Below, piece after piece: positions 1-6,493 of a DNA stretch of 7,397 bases. Numbering within the stretch: the first letter of the stretch is position 1; every line of letters begins with the position of its first letter. The translations under genes were made by a program, and so were the position numbers. The notes under the pieces were generated by a model that saw only the letters and a program-made list of their open reading frames with translations, had not been told where the DNA came from and searched no databases. The stretch comes from Treponema sp. UBA1798 (GTDB lineage Bacteria > Spirochaetota > Spirochaetia > Treponematales > Treponemataceae). The stretch is from contig DCFS01000075.1 in assembly GCA_002319875.1 (NCBI GenBank), forward strand, positions 1 through 7,397. The letters run 5' to 3'.

Positions 1-2
1 TT

Positions 3-773
3 CTGTATTCACCATCATCAAAAAAGGGCCCCTCAGCTGCCACCGTATCCGCCATACAGCAACCGGCAGATATGCATACAGTACAGCAGCCGCCTGTAAG
101 CAGCGATATGCCCGTTCCTGCCGGCAATAAAGCAGCTGATGAAAAAGACGCCAATTCCCACGTAAATGAAATGACCGTAATCTCAGGTACTACCAACGTG
201 TATGGTATCAACACCACTACATCCGGCACTGCCGCAGGAACAGGTACGACAGAAACGGACGGTACAACTACAATAGATCTTAATACTCTGAAAACAGCCT
301 CTTCCGGCTCTGCGGTTTCAGCGCAACAGGAGGCAGCCCCTGTTCCGGCAACGGTACAAGTTCAGAAAAAACCGGAAAGTGCAGCACCTGTCCGGACCAT
401 CACTTCTGTATCCAAAGAACCGAAGGCAAAAACGGAACCGGTGGAAAAAAATACGTATAAAAAAACAGAATCCGCGGCGCCTGCTAAACCGGCAGTAAAA
501 AAGGCCGCGCCGTTACCAAAATACTGGGTACAGGCAGCTTCCTTTGCCAGTAAAAAAATTGCAGATGATGCGCGGGCCATACTGGATCAAAACCGTATTC
601 CTTCAGAAGTTTTTACATACAAGGACTCAAAAAATAAAACTTTCTATCGTGTCCGTATCGGGCCGTATACAACCAGAAGTGAAGCAGAATACTGGCGTAC
701 CCGTATTATCCAGATTAACGAATTTAAAGATACACAAAGTTATATAACGGATTCATCTGCCCCTGCAAAGTAA
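3..773 (+). CDS. SPOR-domain envelope protein, 5' end missing
   Basis: The frame is open to the window edge with no stop, so the ATG at 72 is probably internal and the true start lies outside the window. The visible protein has a long low-complexity region rich in Thr, Ser, Ala, Pro and Lys (nt 3 to about 515), typical of an extended linker in the periplasm. It ends in a SPOR domain (nt about 522-755) that starts with YWVQAASFASKKIADDA and contains FYRVRIGPYTTRSEAEYWR. SPOR domains are known to bind denuded glycan strands of peptidoglycan, often at division sites or in RlpA-like proteins, so a role in cell-wall binding is likely. The catalytic or membrane part, if any, is upstream and unseen, so the exact family cannot be named. 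A gap of 113 bp follows. SPOR assignment is firm; function beyond that is inference. Confidence 0.85.
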   Translation: MYSPSSKKGPSAATVSAIQQPADMHTVQQPPVSSDMPVPAGNKAADEKDANSHVNEMTVISGTTNVYGINTTTSGTAAGTGTTETDGTTTIDLNTLKTASSGSAVSAQQEAAPVPATVQVQKKPESAAPVRTITSVSKEPKAKTEPVEKNTYKKTESAAPAKPAVKKAAPLPKYWVQAASFASKKIADDARAILDQNRIPSEVFTYKDSKNKTFYRVRIGPYTTRSEAEYWRTRIIQINEFKDTQSYITDSSAPAK

Positions 774-886
774 TCACTAAAGTGGAATGCGTATACGCAT
801 AAGTCATTTTGCAAACTGCCTTTTGCACACACCCTGCATCGTCGTTTTTTTAGTCTGAAACAGTATCACACGCCAAATACTATGGC
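774..886. other. Intergenic gap with a 14-bp palindrome and a T-run
   Basis: The gap between the SPOR gene and the next gene contains a perfect 14-bp palindrome, ATGCGTATACGCAT (787-800), a small GCAAA/TTTGC hairpin (811-826) and a T-run (845-851). None forms a convincing intrinsic terminator, because no GC-rich stem sits directly before the T-run. I could not find a convincing -35/-10 pair for the downstream gene. Confidence 0.4.
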
Positions 887-2209
887 ATGAGATACTGTTA
901 TAAAATTGTTGCGTCCCTGATACTGCCCGGTACTTTCCTTTCCATTATTCCGGCCCAGTGCAGTCCTCAACAGGTTCCCCTGTTCGATATCTGTACGGAT
1001 ACATCTGCAACAGTAAAAAACGGAATAAAACACAAAACGACAAAAATCGATGCCGCATTTTCATATTCCGGGGCTGAAATATACAGCAAGAGTACTTTTC
1101 CCGATTATCCGGTCACAGGAATTTCTTTTGATTTCAACCGCATATCAGATATCCCGCTTATACTTTATGCCGGAAATCTTTCATTTTCTAAAAGTATCTC
1201 CAGCCTTAAAAAACCGGGCAATTTTGCAACACACAGATACTATGGTCTGGGAACTGCATTTTCCGGTGAAGAGCGCCCCGATTCTATTGTCATCCGATTT
1301 ACGCCGGGCGCATTCCGTCTGGAATGCGCCTGCTCCGGCAATTCAAGTTTCCTCTTTTCAATCGGTACTATATCTGAATACAAAAACAGTTTCAAAACAA
1401 GTATTTCATTTTCCGGAGGCAGATTCTTCCTTGAACCGCACCGTGACGATACATGGTATCGCAGTACACGTTTTTTCAGATCCGGCTGGTATGATGCAGG
1501 TCTGGCAGAAATATCGTTATCCTTTCCTCAGGCACTTATACAGATATCCTCCGGGATCCATCAGAGTCCCTTCGGAGAGGTCAGATCATGGATCAGAAAT
1601 GAAAACCGCATAACTGCCGGGTGTTTTCTTATCGGCGTGTCGTTTTTTGCAGCAGATAATTTTGTTCTGCAGAAGGAAACAGAGGGTATTCTCTGCACGG
1701 ATAATACGATACTCCATACACTATCAAAATTTAAGCTTGAGCCGCAATTTACCTGTTTTTTCAACACGACTGATTTCAGCAGAATCCTGCAAACAGGTAT
1801 AAGCCTGACGACACTGATTAAACAGGAAGATTTGCCCTGGAATGAAAAATACCGGGAACTGCAGAGCGGATACACCATTAAATACACGGGGAAAATGAAT
1901 ACCATACGTACCGTTATTTCAATAACCCGAAGCGCTCAGTCAGAAAAATGGGAACGCTCAGCAACTCTGTCTGTTCTGCACAAATTTACGGTATTTTCGG
2001 CAGAAGCGTATGCCTCTTTTATTCCATTTTCCGACGGGAATGACAGCGCCCTGAAAAAATTACGATGTACATTTCGTTTCTCAGGAATTCCTCTGTCATA
2101 TATTTCCTTCTATATTATAGAAAATTCTGCAGCCGCTTCCGTCTCTTTCCGTTACAGCAGGAACAGGATCAGATATACCGGTATTTATTCTGCGGAAACT
2201 TCCTTTTGA
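887..2209 (+). CDS. Exported protein, candidate outer-membrane beta-barrel (orphan)
   Basis: This 440-residue protein is not one I recognise. Its first 28 residues look like a signal peptide: MRYCYK, then a hydrophobic stretch (IVASLILPGTFLSIIP) and AQC-S. The Cys at 25 lacks a canonical lipobox (Gln at -1), so signal peptidase I cleavage is more likely than lipidation. The remainder has no long hydrophobic helix but many short strands alternating polar/Ser and hydrophobic or aromatic residues, for example near SIVIRFTPGAFRLE and SATLSVLHKFTVF. It ends in RIRYTGIYSAETSF with a terminal Phe, as in the beta-signal of many outer-membrane barrels. The start is fixed by a stop at 851-853 with no other start codon between. 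There is no clear Shine-Dalgarno, which is odd. Barrel topology is inference from pattern only; a periplasmic beta-rich protein is the alternative. Confidence 0.7.
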   Translation: MRYCYKIVASLILPGTFLSIIPAQCSPQQVPLFDICTDTSATVKNGIKHKTTKIDAAFSYSGAEIYSKSTFPDYPVTGISFDFNRISDIPLILYAGNLSFSKSISSLKKPGNFATHRYYGLGTAFSGEERPDSIVIRFTPGAFRLECACSGNSSFLFSIGTISEYKNSFKTSISFSGGRFFLEPHRDDTWYRSTRFFRSGWYDAGLAEISLSFPQALIQISSGIHQSPFGEVRSWIRNENRITAGCFLIGVSFFAADNFVLQKETEGILCTDNTILHTLSKFKLEPQFTCFFNTTDFSRILQTGISLTTLIKQEDLPWNEKYRELQSGYTIKYTGKMNTIRTVISITRSAQSEKWERSATLSVLHKFTVFSAEAYASFIPFSDGNDSALKKLRCTFRFSGIPLSYISFYIIENSAAASVSFRYSRNRIRYTGIYSAETSF

Positions 2210-2220
2210 TCAAAAACCTG

Positions 2221-2249
2221 TTGAACAATAGACTATTTTTCAGTATTAT
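2221..2249 (+). promoter_or_regulatory. Sigma70-like promoter for fusA
   Basis: A -35 TTGAAC (2221-2226) is separated by 17 bp from a -10 TATTAT (2244-2249). Transcription is predicted to begin near 2256, giving a leader of about 75 nt before fusA. The promoter lies just after the stop of the upstream gene, so fusA does not depend on it. Confidence 0.65.
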
Positions 2250-2263
2250 TGATAGAATACATC

Positions 2264-2295
2264 GAAAGGCTAAATTTTATCATGCCTAGCCTTTC
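2264..2295 (+). terminator. Hairpin in the fusA leader: terminator or attenuator
   Basis: GAAAGGCTA (2264-2272) and TAGCCTTTC (2287-2295) form a perfect 9-bp stem with a 14-nt loop, followed by the pyrimidine-rich TTCTCTT. It can serve as terminator for the upstream barrel-like gene. It also lies downstream of the predicted fusA start site, so it could act as an attenuator or stabilising 5' hairpin of the fusA mRNA. The U-tract is interrupted, which weakens a terminator reading. Confidence 0.45.
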
Positions 2296-2330
2296 TTCTC
2301 TTGAGATATTATTTATGAGAGGTAAACAAT

Positions 2331-4418
2331 ATGGACTTTGATATTTCCAAAATGAGGAATATCGGTATTAGTGCCCACATTGACTCGGGTAAAACCACTC
2401 TGTCAGAACGCATTTTGTTCTACTGCAACAAAATTCATCAGATCCATGAAGTTCGCGGCAAAGATGGTGTCGGTGCCGTGATGGACAGTATGGATCTGGA
2501 ACGTGAACGTGGTATCACAATCCAGTCAGCAGCTACACAAGTCAAATGGAAGGACTATACGATCAACCTGATCGATACCCCCGGCCATGTTGATTTTACG
2601 ATTGAAGTTGAACGTGCACTCCGCGTCCTCGACGGTGCTATTCTTGTCCTTTGTGCCGTCGCAGGCGTCCAGTCCCAGTCTATTACTGTCGACCGCCAGC
2701 TCAAACGTTATCATGTTCCGCGTATCGCTTTTGTAAATAAATGTGACAGGCAGGGTGCAAATCCGCTGCGTGTACGCATGCAGCTCCGGGAAAAACTGGG
2801 ACTCAATGCCTATATGATGGAACTTCCTATTGGTCTTGAAGATAAACTGGAAGGCGTAGTGGATCTGCTCGCCATGAAAGCCCTTTATTTCGAAGGGAAC
2901 GATGGAGGCGAAGTCCGTGTCGCAGAAATTCCACAGCATATGCTGGAAGATGCAAAGAAATTCCGCCAGGAACTGGTAGAAGCTGCTGCGATGTTCGATG
3001 ACACGCTCATGGAACACGTCCTTGAAGGCTCGGAAACAGAAGAAGAAATCATAGTAGCAATCCGCAAGGGAACTCTGGCCGAACAGTTTGTTCCGGTATT
3101 CTGCGGATCTGCACATACGAACAAAGGTATTCAGCCGCTGCTCGATGGCGTTACACGTTATCTGCCTGATCCAACTGAAGTTAAAAACATCGCTCTTGAT
3201 CTGGATAATAACGAGGCACCTATAGAACTGATATGTGACGGAACGAAACCGACTATCGCCCTTGCATTTAAACTTGACGACGGACAATACGGGCAGCTTA
3301 CTTACGTACGTATTTATCAGGGAAAAATTACCAAAGGTGAAGAACTGTACAATACCCGTTCACGCAAACGCTTCAAAGTTGGACGTCTTGTACGTATGAA
3401 CGCATCTGCGATGGAAGACATCAATGAAGGCGTCCCCGGTGATATCGTCGCGCTTTTCGGTATCGACTGTGCTTCGGGCGATACATTTACTTCGACTGGA
3501 CTGAATTATTCAATGGCATCCATGTATGTCCCGACTCCGGTTATTTCACTTGCTATTACACCGAAAGACAAAAAAGACGGAATGCAGATGGCAAAGGCAC
3601 TGAACCGCTTTACAAAAGAAGACCCGACATTCCAGACCTTCGTAGATCCTGAATCGAATCAGACGATCATCAAGGGAATGGGTGAACTACATCTTGAGGT
3701 ATACATCGAACGCATGAAACGTGAATACAACTGTGAAGTCACTGCCGGTCAGCCGCAGGTTGCTTATCGCGAATCGATTACACAGCGCGGTGACTTTAAC
3801 TATACCCATAAAAAACAGACTGGTGGTGCCGGACAGTACGGGCGGGTTGCAGGATTTATGGAGCCCCTTGCAGACAAGGATTACGAATTTGTCGATGCAA
3901 TCAAAGGCGGTTCAATTCCGAACGAGTATATTCCGTCCTGCGATAAAGGTTTCCGCAAGGCTTTGGAAAAAGGTACTCTTATAGGATTCCCGATCGTTGG
4001 CGTAAAGGTAACCATCAACGATGGTCAGTATCATCCTGTTGACTCTTCTGATATCGCATTCCAGACGGCAGCTATCGGTGCTTTCCGTGAAGGATATGAA
4101 CGGGCAAAACCTGTTATTCTTGAACCAATCATGAAGGTTTCCATCGAAGGACCAACTGAATTCCAGGGAAATCTTTTTGGTTTGATAAATCAACGCCGTG
4201 GTATTATAATCGACAGTACGGATGAGAATAATCAGTCAACGGTCAATGCTGAAGTGCCGCTGAGTGAGATGTTCGGATTCTCGACCATTCTCCGTTCCTC
4301 TACACAGGGGAAGGCTGAATTTACGATGGAGTTCCTGAAATACGGACGAGTGCCAAACGCTGTTGCAGAAGCGCTCATTAAGGAATATCAGGAAAAGCGC
4401 AAAGCTGGTGAAAAATAA
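2331..4418 (+). CDS. fusA: Translation elongation factor G, EF-G1/spd type
   Basis: A 695-residue translational GTPase that moves tRNA and mRNA through the ribosome. All G motifs are present: G1 AHIDSGKT (15-22), G2 RGIT with Thr63, G3 DTPGH (82-86) with catalytic His86, G4 NKCD (136-139) and G5 GSA (259-261). The domain II stretch DIVALFGIDCASGDTF, the domain IV stretch HKKQTGGAGQYGR and a full C-terminal domain V follow, so it is complete. GKDGVGAVMDSM and IDCASGDTF match the mitochondrial EF-G1 type as I remember it. Spirochaetes are known to carry paired spd EF-Gs, with EF-G1 for translocation and EF-G2 for ribosome recycling; this copy reads as EF-G1, though role assignment is by sequence resemblance. 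The start is set by GAGAGG (2317-2322) 8 nt upstream. It is cotranscribed with the following gene, 13 bp away. Confidence 0.95.
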   Translation: MDFDISKMRNIGISAHIDSGKTTLSERILFYCNKIHQIHEVRGKDGVGAVMDSMDLERERGITIQSAATQVKWKDYTINLIDTPGHVDFTIEVERALRVLDGAILVLCAVAGVQSQSITVDRQLKRYHVPRIAFVNKCDRQGANPLRVRMQLREKLGLNAYMMELPIGLEDKLEGVVDLLAMKALYFEGNDGGEVRVAEIPQHMLEDAKKFRQELVEAAAMFDDTLMEHVLEGSETEEEIIVAIRKGTLAEQFVPVFCGSAHTNKGIQPLLDGVTRYLPDPTEVKNIALDLDNNEAPIELICDGTKPTIALAFKLDDGQYGQLTYVRIYQGKITKGEELYNTRSRKRFKVGRLVRMNASAMEDINEGVPGDIVALFGIDCASGDTFTSTGLNYSMASMYVPTPVISLAITPKDKKDGMQMAKALNRFTKEDPTFQTFVDPESNQTIIKGMGELHLEVYIERMKREYNCEVTAGQPQVAYRESITQRGDFNYTHKKQTGGAGQYGRVAGFMEPLADKDYEFVDAIKGGSIPNEYIPSCDKGFRKALEKGTLIGFPIVGVKVTINDGQYHPVDSSDIAFQTAAIGAFREGYERAKPVILEPIMKVSIEGPTEFQGNLFGLINQRRGIIIDSTDENNQSTVNAEVPLSEMFGFSTILRSSTQGKAEFTMEFLKYGRVPNAVAEALIKEYQEKRKAGEK

Positions 4419-4431
4419 CACAGGAGTCAAC

Positions 4432-5112
4432 ATGGAAAAAGAAGATCTTTTTGACCACAGTCCGGTTCGTACATTTGATAAAGTAACAGACGGCGGCCTC
4501 AAACAGGGAGAAATCGGACTTGTTACATCAAAAAAAGGACTGGGAAAAACCTCCGTTCTGGTTCAATTCGGAATGGATGCACTTCTTCAGAATAAACAGC
4601 TCGTTCATGTTTCATTCGATCAGCATTCAGCAAATGTTATCTCCTGGTACGAAAGTATCTTCAATGAAATTGCCAAAAAGAAAAATTTCAGCAATATCGG
4701 CGATATCAAGGATGATCTGGTTCGCGAACGAACAATACTGAACTTCAGTCAGGAAAATTTTTCACTTGCAAAAGTCATAAAGACCCTGCGCGCCCTGAAA
4801 GAGGGAGGAATTAAAGTTGCTGCTATCGTTATCGATGGAGTTGATCTTTCAAAGGTCTCTGCCGATGATATGAAAGTGGTCGCACAATTCGTAAAAGATG
4901 AAAATCTGACCGCCTGGCTCAGCACAACTGCTACCGGTGAAACACTCAGCGATTCTGTTCCCGCACAGCTGCAGAATTATTTTGAAATCGTTCTTCATCT
5001 CACTCCGAAAACTGACGGCGTCTATGTTGCTGTCGTAAAGTGCCATGACAAACCTGCTTCTCCTGCTGTTCTGAGACTTGATCAGAAATCATTATTAATG
5101 ATGCAGAAGTAA
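4432..5112 (+). CDS. Small RecA/KaiC-like P-loop ATPase-domain protein
   Basis: A 226-residue single-domain protein. TDGGLKQGEIGLVTSKKGLGKTSVLVQFG (split: GGL at 21-23, P-loop at 33-40) resembles the entry of the RecA/DnaB/KaiC fold. The Walker A reads SKKGLGKT, with Ser where the first Gly is usual, but keeps Lys39 and Thr40. A Walker B-like strand AAIVIDGVD places Asp135 after beta-strand hydrophobics. The usual Glu of the SxE motif appears replaced by SFDQH (61-65). There is no zinc finger or Lon-like domain, so it is not RadA, and it is too short for RecA or DnaB. The start at 4432 is chosen because AGGAG (4422-4426) lies 5 nt upstream; an ATG at 4363 lies inside fusA and lacks this. It sits 13 bp after fusA in one unit closed by a terminator. 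Function unknown; nucleotide binding is likely, hydrolysis uncertain. Confidence 0.85.
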   Translation: MEKEDLFDHSPVRTFDKVTDGGLKQGEIGLVTSKKGLGKTSVLVQFGMDALLQNKQLVHVSFDQHSANVISWYESIFNEIAKKKNFSNIGDIKDDLVRERTILNFSQENFSLAKVIKTLRALKEGGIKVAAIVIDGVDLSKVSADDMKVVAQFVKDENLTAWLSTTATGETLSDSVPAQLQNYFEIVLHLTPKTDGVYVAVVKCHDKPASPAVLRLDQKSLLMMQK

Positions 5113-5127
5113 ACATTTCAAATTACT

Positions 5128-5171
5128 AAAAAAGGCTGCAGGGTGTTACAATATCCTGCAGCCTTTTTTTT
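5128..5171 (+). terminator. Strong intrinsic terminator of the fusA unit
   Basis: GGCTGCAGG (5134-5142) pairs perfectly with CCTGCAGCC (5155-5163), extended by A-U pairs to about 15 bp, with a 12-nt loop and a run of seven T (5164-5170). The A-tract on the left and T-tract on the right make it potentially bidirectional. It starts 15 bp after the ATPase-domain gene. Confidence 0.92.
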
Positions 5172-5182
5172 ATCGATTTTAC

Positions 5183-5210
5183 TTGCTTTCCTGACAGAAT
5201 ATGCTATGAT
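5183..5210 (+). promoter_or_regulatory. Extended -10 promoter of the small RNA unit
   Basis: TTGCTT (5183-5188) and TATGAT (5205-5210) are spaced by 16 bp, and TG at 5202-5203 adds an extended -10. It lies immediately after the fusA-unit terminator, so it starts a new transcript, predicted near 5217-5218. Confidence 0.7.
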
Positions 5211-5217
5211 TAAAATT

Positions 5218-5421
5218 GTACAGGGAGGGAAAGACGACTGCGGATAAAGAGATATCCGTGGTAAAAACAAAGAAAGGGGGTGCCGATGGCTGAGAATCCG
5301 ACATACAGAGTAGCCCCTGCGGGGGCAGAATAAGAAAATGATCAACTGCTATGCAGTAATATCGTATGATTCAGGGATATATTCCCAATCACCAAATGCC
5401 GACTTGAGGTCGGCTTTTTTT
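5218..5421 (+). ncRNA. Independent structured small RNA, about 200 nt, unknown family
   Basis: The stretch is bounded by a promoter and an intrinsic terminator and no long frame fills it, so a discrete small transcript is well supported. Structures seen: ACTGCGGATA (5237-5246) pairing with TATCCGTGGT (5253-5262), 10 bp with two G-U pairs; GCCCC-TGCG-GGGGC (5313-5326); ACTGC-TAT-GCAGT near 5345-5357; GGGA-TATAT-TCCC (5374-5386); and the terminator stem. An AGGGG at 5275-5279 can alternatively pair with CCCCT at 5314-5318, which competes with the second hairpin. It does not match tmRNA, SRP RNA or RNase P RNA motifs that I know. It may be a regulatory RNA, a 6S-like RNA, or the mRNA of the 15-codon frame within it. 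Transcript ends are predictions. Confidence 0.6.
5286..5333 (+). CDS. Candidate 15-codon micro-ORF in the small RNA
   Basis: ATG at 5286 opens a frame encoding MAENPTYRVAPAGAE, ending at TAA 5331-5333. It is preceded by AGGGGG (5275-5280) at a 5-nt spacing, one of the strongest ribosome-binding sites in the window. The peptide is polar and has no membrane segment or toxin-like hydrophobicity. The SD can pair with CCCCT inside the frame (5314-5318), so translation and RNA folding may influence each other. The purine-rich SD could also be an RNA structural element only, with the frame a coincidence. Confidence 0.35.
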   Translation: MAENPTYRVAPAGAE

Positions 5422-5422
5422 T
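5398..5422 (+). terminator. Intrinsic terminator of the small RNA unit
   Basis: GCCGAC (5398-5403) pairs with GTCGGC (5409-5414) around a 5-nt loop, followed by eight T (5415-5422). It may also stop transcription of the convergent membrane-protein gene that ends at 5465, although the T-tract on that strand is poor. Confidence 0.88.
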
Positions 5423-5464
5423 ATCTCCTGATACTTTTTATCTGCTGTAACTGTTCAATATGGA

Positions 5465-6253
5465 TCAGTCCTTCCAAGGGAAAATAAACGACTTGAATTT
5501 TCTTGGACCAAGTATATCGCGGTCGTTCTGTACAAGTTCTTCCCAGGGAACATCCTTCTGCTCCTTACGGGTTTTGAGCTCAGGATGTTTTTCAAGCCAG
5601 TCATATTTATACATGCGGAGTTTCAAAGCGTTCACATCAGCAAGAACGACACCGGTAACAGACGGCAAAAGAAAAAAAAGAAATACGGATAGAAGAAGAA
5701 GGACAAACGTATAAAGTGCAAGGAAAACAGAAAAACCGGTATTGTCAAAAAAAAGTATAAAACTTTTCTTCAGGCATTTACCAAAATTATTATGCATCAA
5801 TGAGCGTACCGGCAAAAACCACTGGAGTATCAGTACCGCAAAAATCTCCAGCCAGAACAGGATAATACCGAACAGCAGACCCGCAGGATTCTTCATGGAA
5901 ATATATCCGGGTATTCCAACTATACCTGATGTCAGAATAACACCGGTAAGAACACCAAAAAAGAAACCATCTCTGGCAGAACCGGGGATCGCTCTGAAAT
6001 AGTCCTTCAAACTCAGAGATTCAAAATTTGCAATAGCTGCAGCACTTTCACCGTATGCAAAAACAAAAATCATACCGATTCCACTGAACAGAATCGTAAG
6101 AAGCATCGCGACACCCGTATTAGCAGCACCAACAGCGCTGATGGCAAAAAAGGCAGCAATACCACAGAGTAAAACGACAAGATTTACAATCAGAAGCTGA
6201 AACATATTGTCCCAGCCGTCACAGAAATTTTTTTTCAGATAAAAACCGATCAT
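5465..6253 (-). CDS. Multi-pass inner-membrane protein, uncharacterised
   Basis: A 262-residue protein with five clear hydrophobic segments, at about residues 17-42, 46-68, 94-115, 122-145 and 175-205. A polar region follows and ends in the aromatic/basic tail FKSFIFPWKD. The start MIGFYLKKNFCDGW, a loop with SLKDYFRAIP, and the tail piece YKYDWLEKHPEL suggest a conserved family rather than a spurious frame. Overall shape recalls small DUF624/YesL-like membrane proteins, but I cannot confirm membership and assign no transport or enzymatic role. It is convergent with the small RNA unit and divergent from the MarR-type regulator, a common arrangement for a regulator and its target. There is no Shine-Dalgarno; the -10 lies 6 bp before the ATG, which predicts a leaderless message. 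Confidence 0.85.
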   Translation of the reverse strand: MIGFYLKKNFCDGWDNMFQLLIVNLVVLLCGIAAFFAISAVGAANTGVAMLLTILFSGIGMIFVFAYGESAAAIANFESLSLKDYFRAIPGSARDGFFFGVLTGVILTSGIVGIPGYISMKNPAGLLFGIILFWLEIFAVLILQWFLPVRSLMHNNFGKCLKKSFILFFDNTGFSVFLALYTFVLLLLSVFLFFLLPSVTGVVLADVNALKLRMYKYDWLEKHPELKTRKEQKDVPWEELVQNDRDILGPRKFKSFIFPWKD

Positions 6254-6259
6254 TCTGTA

Positions 6260-6288
6260 ACTATAACTATTAAAAAAAAATCATGCAA
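6260..6288 (-). promoter_or_regulatory. Promoter of the membrane-protein gene, leaderless start
   Basis: On the - strand, TTGCAT (6288-6283) and TATAGT (6265-6260) are spaced by 17 bp. Only 6 bp (6259-6254) separate the -10 from the ATG at 6253, so transcription should begin at or within a base or two of the start codon. Confidence 0.6.
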
Positions 6289-6317
6289 GGCTCAGGGTCG
6301 GTAATTTTCAAATATAT

Positions 6318-6358
6318 AGAGCCACTTTCAAAAGTTTGTTACTTTCTAAAGTGGCTTT
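6318..6358. repeat. Inverted repeat 1 in the divergent intergenic region
   Basis: AGCCACTTT (6320-6328) and AAAGTGGCT (6348-6356) are perfect 9-bp arms, extended outward by G-T and A-T to 11 positions, around a 19-nt loop. A short T-run follows on the + strand. It could act as a bidirectional terminator or as a DNA site. Confidence 0.7.
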
Positions 6359-6360
6359 TA

Positions 6361-6407
6361 CAGAAAATTTACAAATTCCTGTATTTTAATGATTTGTAAA
6401 TTTTCTG
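6361..6407. repeat. Inverted repeat 2, perfect 16-bp arms
   Basis: CAGAAAATTTACAAAT (6361-6376) and ATTTGTAAATTTTCTG (6392-6407) are perfectly complementary, with a 15-nt loop. The arms are very AT-rich and begin two bases after the end of repeat 1. No T-run follows, so it does not look like an ordinary terminator. Confidence 0.8.
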
Positions 6408-6423
6408 CGGATACATTAAAGTA

Positions 6424-6457
6424 GCGTTTTCAAAACTCGTCTGACTTTTGAAAACGC
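6424..6457. repeat. Inverted repeat 3, perfect 12-bp arms
   Basis: GCGTTTTCAAAA (6424-6435) and TTTTGAAAACGC (6446-6457) are perfectly complementary around a 10-nt loop. It ends 24 bp before the -10 of the MarR-type gene, so it would lie at or just upstream of the -35 position and could serve as an operator. A T-run (6471-6477) lies 13 bp further on. Confidence 0.8.
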
Positions 6458-6478
6458 CTCATATAAAATCTTTTTTTA

Positions 6479-6487
6479 TGATATACT
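6479..6487 (+). promoter_or_regulatory. Extended -10 promoter of the MarR-type gene, leaderless start
   Basis: TG-A-TATACT (6479-6487) is an extended -10 that could offset the weak -35 (TCATAT at 6459-6464 with a 17-bp spacer). Exactly 6 bp separate it from the ATG at 6494, mirroring the divergent promoter. Confidence 0.55.
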
Positions 6488-6493
6488 GTTATC

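Noticed and set aside
72..74. ATG as the true start of the SPOR gene
   Set aside because: The frame is open upstream to the window edge in similar Ser/Ala/Pro-rich composition, there is no signal peptide after this ATG, and no SD precedes it.
2526..3287. Long antisense open frame within fusA
   Set aside because: It is a shadow of the strongly conserved fusA coding frame; its translation is Cys/Phe-rich without domain features and there is no ribosome-binding site.
4363..4431. Longer start for the ATPase-domain gene
   Set aside because: It would overlap fusA by 56 bp without a ribosome-binding site, while ATG 4432 has AGGAG at good spacing.
5276..5296. TPP riboswitch-like motif (GGGGGTGCC, then GGCTGAGA)
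   Set aside because: The first half resembles the thiamine element, but the ACCC closing strand is not directly after CTGAGA. The second half (CCTGATC with its stem and the CGTAGGGA end) is not properly formed, and no thiamine gene follows on this strand.
5218..5421. 6S RNA as identity of the small RNA
   Set aside because: The length fits, but the 5' and 3' ends do not form the long closing stem with a central bubble; only a GGGAA/TTCCC match was found.
5338..5490. Frame starting MINCYAVISYDS in the small RNA
   Set aside because: It runs through the terminator and into the convergent gene, so it cannot be translated from this transcript; there is no SD.
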